Assembly: GCA_947561715.1 (NCBI GenBank)
Contig: OX387200.1
Span: 1,056,501-1,120,500, forward strand
Length of the DNA: 64,000 nt
Direction: 5' to 3'
Origin: Ascidia mentula
Taxonomy: Eukaryota > Chordata > Ascidiacea > Phlebobranchia > Ascidiidae
Part shown: positions 1-9,000 of the stretch, in pieces
Layout of the letters: each line of letters begins with the position of its first letter
Position numbering within the stretch: position 1 is the first letter of the stretch
Made by a program: the position numbers and the translations under genes
The notes under the pieces: generated by a model
What the model was told of the DNA's origin: nothing
The model's database searches: none
Seen by the model: only the letters and a program-made list of their open reading frames with translations

Positions 1-37
1 GGAAAGTTTCAATCAAGTGTTATGATCGATGTATGGT
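1..37 (+). CDS. 3' end of an Ig type B exon of receptor 1
   Basis: The first 37 bases match the end of the type B exon at 6612-6648 almost base for base (GKFQSSV then I/M) and end at a GTAAGT donor in phase 1. One change turns the usual V-Q before the donor into V-W. The exon start is outside the window, so it is unclear whether the whole exon is intact. Confidence 0.6.
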
Positions 38-3000
38 GTAAGTAGCTGCTCCGTGTATGTTGTAGTAAAAAAAAATCAAAACTGCACTGAAGTTTGTGCC
101 AACCTTGATCTAAAAGCTGAGAGTCTTCATTAATGTAAATGTTTGAAACTTCAAATTAATTTGGTAAATGTTAAGTGACTAATTTGTTTCATTTCACGCT
201 GATGTAATAGAAAGCTAGCTTGCGATAAAAGCTGTAGATTGCACAAAAGTTCTTCGAGTTGTCTTTGAAACAGTTTCTTTACTGTCTGTGTTATTGTTTT
301 TCCATGGTAGTCTGCAGGTTATATGGTCAGAACTTTTCAGTTGTTTTTTTTTTACCTCTGGTAGAACTGATTTTTGGTCAGTTAAGAATAAACATGTGTT
401 TAGGAATATAAAAAGTATGAAAAATTGTGTATTTGAAGTAATCCAAACCTGGCAATGTGTTTTTGTTTTCATTGAACTTGTGTTGCATAAATAGTTAAAT
501 GTTGGAGGTCATTGTGTGCAGCTTTTTTATTTTTAGCGAGATATTTTTTTATTCATTGTAGTTCAGTGATGTGAAATGCATTTATCAGTATATTGGCTGT
601 TTTAAGTATAATGTTGGATTGGTTTTCTCTTTAAAATGTGAACTGGTTGTAGCCACTATGATCCTTGTATTGTGAAGTCACATCCCAATCCACATGTGTT
701 TGGTCTTAAGATAATGTGAATCAAAGCAACAGTTTGTATAGCTTAGATAGAAATTAAAACAATCTCATTCAGGAGAACTAATGACAATAATTAATGCCGA
801 AAAAGTTGACAAGAATAGAACCAAGCTTTTTGATGAAAGCACTGCAGTTACTTTTAATTGTTCTGTGGACTGACACAGTTACCTTCATATAACCTTTAAA
901 TGTTCAAGAAATAGAAAAGCTGTTGAGATTGGTGTTAATGGGTATAACACTTTGTTAAGACAATGACATTTGTACATATGTGTGCGAGTCTTCTGATCAG
1001 TTTGGATTTTTTCAAACACTGGTGTACATTGATGTTTAGTGCAAGTTGGTGCTATTGAATTGCACAATTCTCTTCTTAAGTTACCTAATTAAAATATTGC
1101 AGATTTTATTGGTTTTGAAAACTGTGTATTGGGTAAACCTAATGTTTGGTGCTTTAAATGATTGTAAATCTTACTTAAACTTAAAAGTCCTATCTTCTTA
1201 TTCCAAATATTTTGTTACATTTTGAAAAGTTATGGGATTACCAATGAAAGAAACTACTGAGTCTATAACAACTTAATGAATATGGTTTACTTTTTCCATT
1301 ATAAATATTGCCTTCCTAATGTTAATGCCCTGAGTAAATTGTAGCATTTAGTCTTCATTACCTGGGTGGTTGCTTGTGATTTGTCAACATTTGCATCCTT
1401 CAAGGTTTACAGATAAAAAATATGTGCATTAGGAAAACTACTGTTTACTCCCGGCGTACATTCATTGTGATACTAATTCCTCATGTTCATCACATATTCC
1501 AAAAAAGTGTAAATTCTATCAAATGATTTCTTGAGTGAAGTTTGATAGTATCTGAAAAATGACATTTGTCTTCTTCGTTGTCTTATATGTTCATGTGTAT
1601 TGCTATATCGTTTACTTGTTGATAAACAAGTTTTCTCATGCAAAAATAAGCTGGAAATTTAACACACTGAAAAGAAGATGTATGCCTGGAATGTGGCAGT
1701 AACAGTATTTTATCAGAAAAAAATGTTTGTTGATCATTTTGCATTTGTTGTATTCAGACCCACCTTCAATTTCCAACATCACTATACAGGGCTCATTTCA
1801 GCAAGTTGAAAACCAGTACATTATTCTTCGAAATAACAGTGTAACACTAAATTGCTTTGTGGAATCAAATCCCCAATCCACATGTGTTTGGTCGTATGAT
1901 AACTTGAATGAAAGCAATGGTTCATGCAGCTTGGATAGACAATTTATTGATTCAACAAATGCAACTTGTGAAGCCACTAATGACATTGGTAATTCTGCCA
2001 ACAAAACTATTTCAATTGTGTCAGTTCCAACATTGAGTAAGTCTCGTTGTTTGAGATATTGTTCAGTTGAAGTAATCCGCATGTAAACATTACTAGGACA
2101 ACCAAAGATAACAATTAATGGACAGACAGTTGATGAAAACACAACAAAGCTAGTCAACCAAAGTGATGTTGTATTTTTTAATTGTACTATGGCCTACCAG
2201 AGTTATCTGAATACCACTTTTAAATGGACGAAAGATGTTGATGATGTGGTGGATATTAAAAATTATGCTGACATTTCATTCCAAAATGTTACAAAAAATG
2301 ACAGTAGGACATATGTGTGTGAGTCTTCAGATGAGTTTGGAACTTTTCAAACAATGGTGTACATTGATGTTCAGTGTAAGTTGGCACTATGAGATGTTGC
2401 ATGTTGTATAATTCTCTTCAGAATTTAACTTGGTTCACTACAGAAAATTGTTCATTTGGTAAACTTCATGTCAAAAAATAAAACTATTTAAAGTCAATTT
2501 AATTATGTTGCATTAGTTATAAGTTTGGTCTTTTTTGAGCAACTTGAAGCGTTTTGCTAAGGAGTTCCTTGGCTTAGTGGTTGCTTACTGATGTGATTTG
2601 TCAAGATATGCACCCTTAATTATTGATGTGAAAAAACTACATGTATCAGGAATATATTGTCTGTTAACTTCTCTTGTCCCAATGAAAACATATTACTGAG
2701 TATAAATAAACTGGCCCATATTGTTATTAACACTGTCATGTTAAAGACGTTTCGACAAAAACTTGACAAAAGTTTTGTCGAAACATCTTTAACATGACAG
2801 TGTTAATAACAATATGGGCCAGTCTATTTATACTCAGCATTATGAGAAAACATATTAGTTGTGTAAATTAATGTTAATTCTGATTTATTATGTATGTCAA
2901 AATGGACCATGAAACTGTAGTTTTAATATACAATCAGGGTGTCGATTTATGCCTTTTTCACCCTTCTAAGTGTTCGACATGCGACGCCACTGTTCGACAC

Positions 3001-6000
3001 AGGCGGCGAGAATAAATGTTAAGTTACCGGTATACAGTACTATGAACAGATCAACGCTTTGTTATCCACAAATGTCCATAAATTGAATTACCATGATAAC
3101 CTAATTGAGCTTAACAAACCGCCATGCCAATCTTGCAACATTCACATCGATCTTACTAGTTTTCTTTTTTCGAAGGTTGGATGCCAACGAATTTCCTATT
3201 AACATGTAGTTGTCAATTTTTTGCCATAGATGCTGGTGGCAAAAGTGGTTCGAAGATGTTGGTGCCAATAAAAGTCGTTTAATTTCAAACCGCAACCAAT
3301 GATTTGGGGAGAAATTTGTAGCCCATTTCGAGTCACTGTTAAATAACAGCATTTAACTGAACGGTTACTTGTGTTGAAAACCTAATGGCATCATTGTTTG
3401 GGCCCATCCAAGATAAATTTGTCTGTTGAGATTGCTAAATAAACGCCACCGCAATAAAAATAAAAAACAACATGGGATGGTCACAGCCACAAAGATTGAA
3501 TGTAACTTGTAAGTTTAGCAAATATTTATTGTATAGACCAGTGGCTCTTAACCTGGGTTCGATCGAACCTCTGGGCTTCAATGGCGACGTTTCAGGGGAC
3601 TCGACGAAGGTCCAATGATTCACAAAACTCAACAAACATTTCAGTCATATTTTTCTTCTAAATTAATTCCAGAAACAAAAATATTTAGGTTCGTAACTTA
3701 AGTAGGCATAGATAGATTGAATTGTAACCATAGTTTCACTTCTGTGATCTAACAATGAACATGACAACTAATTGTACTCGAATGAGTTTAAGATAGTAAT
3801 TGCTGGGGACTTGGCGTGAATTGAAAATCGTTCGTAGCCATGGCTGACATAAACAAACTGCACAAATGAACATTTTGAAACATATTTTTGCATGCTGTGG
3901 TGCAATCAATAGACATTACAGTGGCTATGCTAAATATGCACATTGTTGTTGGAATTTGTACACGAATATACGATTATAAGAAGCAATCACTGGCAAATTT
4001 AACACATATATATTGACATTAGAATAAAATCATGTTGCAATAGCAAAAATATCAACGACATGTGTGATGTTTTTATGATTATATCCGAATCTTTTCTCTT
4101 ATGGCACATTGCTAGTTTATATCATATTACAAATAACTAGTGCAGATTCTGGTCTGGTTTACAAAAAAACTGGCACTCGTTTTCAGCTGCAGTTCGATGT
4201 TTATAAATATCTGTTCTGGTGGCATTGGTGTACTGCGGTATTTAAAGCTCACACGGGCATCCTAACTATGAAATAATATGCGAATTCAAAATCTTGGACA
4301 TGTAATTTCTACCCGATCCATCTTTAAACCATTGCATCTTTAAGTGCCGTAAATGAAAAACATAATAGCCTTGCATTCGAAACTGACTTTGCTTGGACAC
4401 AGTAACCCAAATTCTTTAAAATTGTGTTGGATTGAATTCAGCTCCTATTCCATTTCGTTTGCTATTTATGCTTATCTTATTCTTTATGTTATCGGGGTTC
4501 GATGAATGTTTGCAGAGGATCCAAGGGGTTCGGCGAGTTAAAAAAGTTAAGAACCAATGGTATAGACTGTCAAACCATTACATTCCGCTGCAATTTATAG
4601 CAGTATAAGCTTATTCTGTCAGCTCAATCAAAATCAAATCTCAACAAATAATGTGGTTTTGCCCCATTAGAATTAATAGTTTTAGCTTTCATAATTTTAA
4701 ATTGCTTAACAGCATAACAACTTGTACCACTTCAGCACCACCCTGGAGCTTGTTGGGTGTTTTTTAATGTGATTTGTCGACATTTCCATGAAAGAAAGAT
4801 TCATCTATCTTTACTTTGTATCATAATGTAGAAAGCCAACATTTAGTTGATAGTTAGTGGTGTAAACTACATGTATTAAGAAATTTACAATGTGTTGTCA
4901 GTTTAACAATGGTAGGTTACTTATTAATGACAATTTAACCAATTTTTCTTGTCAATTGAAAAGGTTGTATGTTACAGATAAAAAGTTGTTTCGTTAGACT
5001 ATTGTCTTAAGTAAAACCAATGGCAGTTATTTTGGGTTTAGAATCTGGACAAAGCCTACTTGAATTTTAACCAGTGTATATTTATAGAAAACAAAACTGA
5101 CCTTACCTTAAATGTTTCAAACTTCTGTTTGTTATTATGAAAGGCTGCATTTTGTTTCTTTAAATCTTTATTCATATTAATGTAAAATTTAACCAACAAT
5201 GTCATAAACATATAAAGTATCTCTCAATGCCATAACACATGGATGGCCACTTTTTTATATATCTGACAGATTTTTAACCTAATTCATTTTGCACAATCTG
5301 TTGGATTTAATAATGGGTGTCACATTTTTAACTACTTTTGAAAACCTTGTTTAGTCCTGGCTTGGTTATTTGAGTCTACCAGGTAGTTTATATGTACAAA
5401 AAGAATATTGTTGCATGTCTACTTAAAATGTTACCAATTTGAAGCATGTTTGGAATTGTTAACTGTATTTCTTGTCTGGAATATTTGTTCTTACTTCAAT
5501 AGACAAATGTAACTATTGAGTTTAAACATTTTGGTTTTTGTGAGTTTGAAAAATAATGGTTGTTTCAAGTTTCAAGACAACATGGGTATTAGGAATTCAA
5601 ATAAACAGTAATATGCATATGGAATAAGCCATTTTACTTGTTAGCTATTTAGTACATTACAAAAAAAATAAAAATTTCTGTGTTGTTTTTTAGACAATTT
5701 TAACGTTTAATTTTTGTATTTGGTTTAAAGATACAAAATATGCTTCTGGTAAAGCCTTCATTGTATTTAATAAACTTTCCAATATAATCAAAACTTTTAG
5801 TCACTTTGTACAGGAACTAAGTCACTAGGTTAACTGAGACAGTGAACAGTGTTTTGTTTATTGTAAAAAATGTCATAATTGTTGCTGCTTAAAAATTTTT
5901 TTTTAATTTTATGGTATATATCATTTGCAAAATTTAATGTTTGTCCAAATGGGCTAGTTATAATATTTTTTTATGTGCTTAAAAAAATAATGTTTAGGGG

Positions 6001-9000
6001 CTTTTTCGATTTTTGACCAATGCTGCAGCATGTCTTGCATTTTAGATCCTCCATCCATTTACAACATCTCAGCATATGGTTCACAAATGCAAAACATAAA
6101 CCAGTACATATTTTATCGAAATGTCACTGTACATTTGACTTGCTTGGTTGATTCAAATCCCACTTCCACTTGTGTTTGGTTGTATGACAACTTGAATGGA
6201 AATGACACTGTATGCAATATTAGCAAAACATTTAATACTTCAACAAATGCAACCTGTGAAGCCTTTAATGGCATCGGCAACAAAACCACTAAAACCATAG
6301 AACTTGTGTCAGTCCCAATAGAGAGTAAGTTAGTCAGTTTACATTGGAATTATTTTTTTTGACATATTCTTCACACAGGGCAACCAATAATACTAGTTAA
6401 TGGTGAAGCTGTTGGAAATAATAAAACACTACATTTTAACGAAAGCAATGCTGCCAATTTCACTTGTACGGAGGGTTACCAGTTTTATCTAAACACAACA
6501 TTTAAGTGGAAAAAAGATGGAATTGCAAATGACAGCACATATAACTTTTATCATAAAAATTTAACAAGAATTGACTCTGGTACATATACTTGCCAAACTT
6601 CTGATGACTATGGAAAGTTTCAATCAAGTGTTATCATCAATGTACAGTGTAAGTAGCTGCTCCGTGTATGTTGTAGTAAAAAAAAAATCGAAACTGCATT
6701 GAAGTTTATGCATTTGCCAACCTTGATCTAAAAGCTGAGAGTCTTCATTAATGTAAATGTTTGAAACTTCAAATTAATTTGCTAAATGTAAAGTGAATAA
6801 TTTGTTTCATTTCACGCTGATGTAATAGAAAGCTAGCTTGGAATAAAAGCTGTAGATTGCACAAAAGTTCTTCGTGTCTTTGAAACAGTTTCTTTACTGT
6901 TTGTTTTATTGTTTTTCCATAGGAGTCTGCAGGTTATATGGTCAGAACTTTTCAGCTTTTTTTACCTCTGGTTGAATTGATTTTTGGTCAGTTGAGAATA
7001 AATATGTGTTTAGGAAAATAAAAAGTATGAAAAATTGTGTATTTGAAGTAATCCAAACCTGGCAATGTGTTTTTGTTTTCATTGAACTTGTGTTGCATAA
7101 ATAGTTAAATGTTGGAGGTCATTGTGTCCAGCTTTTTTATTTTTAGCAAGATGTTTTTTTATTCATTGTAGTTCAGTGATGTGAAATGCATTTATCAGTA
7201 TATTGGCTGTTTTAAGTATAATGTTGTATTGGTTTTCTCTTTAAAATGTGGACTGGTTGTAGCCACTATGATCCTTGTATTGTGAAGTCACATCCCAATC
7301 CACATGTGTTTGGTCTTAAGATAATGTGAATCAAAGCAACAGTTTGGGTAGCTTAGACAGAAATTTAAACTTTCTCATTCAGGAGAACTAATGATAATGC
7401 TTAATGGCGAAAAAGTTGACAACAATACAACCAAGCTTTTCAATGAAAGCACTGCTGTTACTTTTAATTGTTCTGTGGACTGACACAGTTACCTTCATAC
7501 AACCTTTAAATGTTTAAGAGATAGAAAAGCTGTTGAGATTGGTGTTAATGGGTATAACACTTTATTAAGAAAATGGCATTGGGACATATGTGTGCAAGTC
7601 TTCTGATTAGCTTGGAATTTTTCAAACACTGGTGTACATTGATGTTTAGTGCAAGTTGGTGCTACGGCATTGCACAATTCTCTTCTTAAGTTAACTACTC
7701 AAAATATTGCAGATTTTATTGGTTTTGAAAACTGTGTATTGGGTAAACCTAATGTTCAGTGCTTCAAATAATTGTGTTTAAAGTAAATCTTACTTAAACT
7801 TAAAGTCCTATCTTCTTATTCCAAATATTTTGTTACATTTTAAAAAGTTATGGGATTACCAATGAAAAAAATACCACTGAGTCTATAACAACTTAATGTA
7901 AATGGTTTACTTTTTCCATTTTAAATATTGCCATCCTCATGTTAATGCCCTGAGTAAATTGTAGCATTTAGTCTTCATTACCTGGGTGGTTGCTTGTGAT
8001 TTGTCAACATTTGCTTTCTTCCACAGTTTTACTGATAAAAAATTTATGGATTAGGAAAACTACTGTTTACTCCCGGTGTACATTCATTGTGATACTAATT
8101 CCTCATGTTCATCACATATTCCAAAAAAGAGTAAATTCTATCAAACGATTTCTTGAGTAAAGTTTGATAATATCTGAAAAATGACATTTGTCTTCTTCAT
8201 AGTCTTATATGTTCATGTATATTGCTATATAGTTTACTTGTTGATAAACAAGTTTTCTCATGCAAAAATAAGCTGGAAATTTAACACATTGAAAAGAAGA
8301 TATATGCCTGGAATGTGGCAGTAATGGGTATTTTTATCAGAAAAAAATGTTTGTTGATCATTTTGCATTTGTTGTATTCAGACCCACCTTCAATTTCCAA
8401 CATCACTGTACAGGGCTCATTTCAGCAGGTTGTGATTTGTCCAGATTTGTACCCTTAATTATTGATGTGAAAATACTACATGTATCAGGAATACTATTGT
8501 CTGTTTACTTCTCTTATCCCAATAAAAAGGACATTAGTTGTGTAAATTAATGTTAATTCTGATTGGTTATGTCTGTCAAAATGGACCATGAAACTGTAGT
8601 TTTAATAGACAATCTTAAAATATAAAGTTTGATAATGTCTGAAAAATGACATATGTAATAAAAACAACGGTGACGTTTGATGTTTTATAGATTTAAATGT
8701 CAGTGTAAGTTGCAATATAAATTAACAAGTTCTTTCATGCAATAATGTTCTATAAGACAATCTTGAAACTAAAGTTTAATTCTTTCTGAAAAAGGACATT
8801 TGTGATAAGTTTATAAACAAGAGCTGAATTGAACATGAATTTGTGTGTTTGTTAAAAAAAAAAAATTTGATACAAATTAACAAGTTCTCTCATGCAAAAA
8901 TAATGTTCAAATTCCAAACTTATAAATTGCAATCAAATGCATTTTGAAATGGGTATAACTACATATTTCACAGAATTTTGCTTGTTGATTGTTTTTTGTT

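Larger units (their letters stand above)
2376..6045 (+). other. Large intron of receptor 1 with two inserted elements
   Basis: No exon was found here on either strand. 2590-2932 aligns with 8435-8615 and marks the shared intron of the internal duplication. A foldback element (2697-2837) and a hAT-like element (3539-4559) are inserted. 4568-6045 is AT-rich sequence in which I see nothing further. Confidence 0.6.
6612..8428 (+). repeat. Second copy of the 1-1815 block (internal tandem duplication of receptor 1)
   Basis: From the end of the Ig B exon through the relic Ig exons to the start of an Ig A exon, this stretch follows 1-1815 with only scattered substitutions and small indels. Introns and decayed exons are included. 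The copy start points are about 6.6 kb apart. After 8428 the sequence jumps to the equivalent of position 2590 in the first copy. Confidence 0.85.

Noticed and set aside
2560..2640. tRNA-like A-box sequence TGGCTTAGTGG
   Set aside because: No B box at the right distance and no cloverleaf could be drawn.
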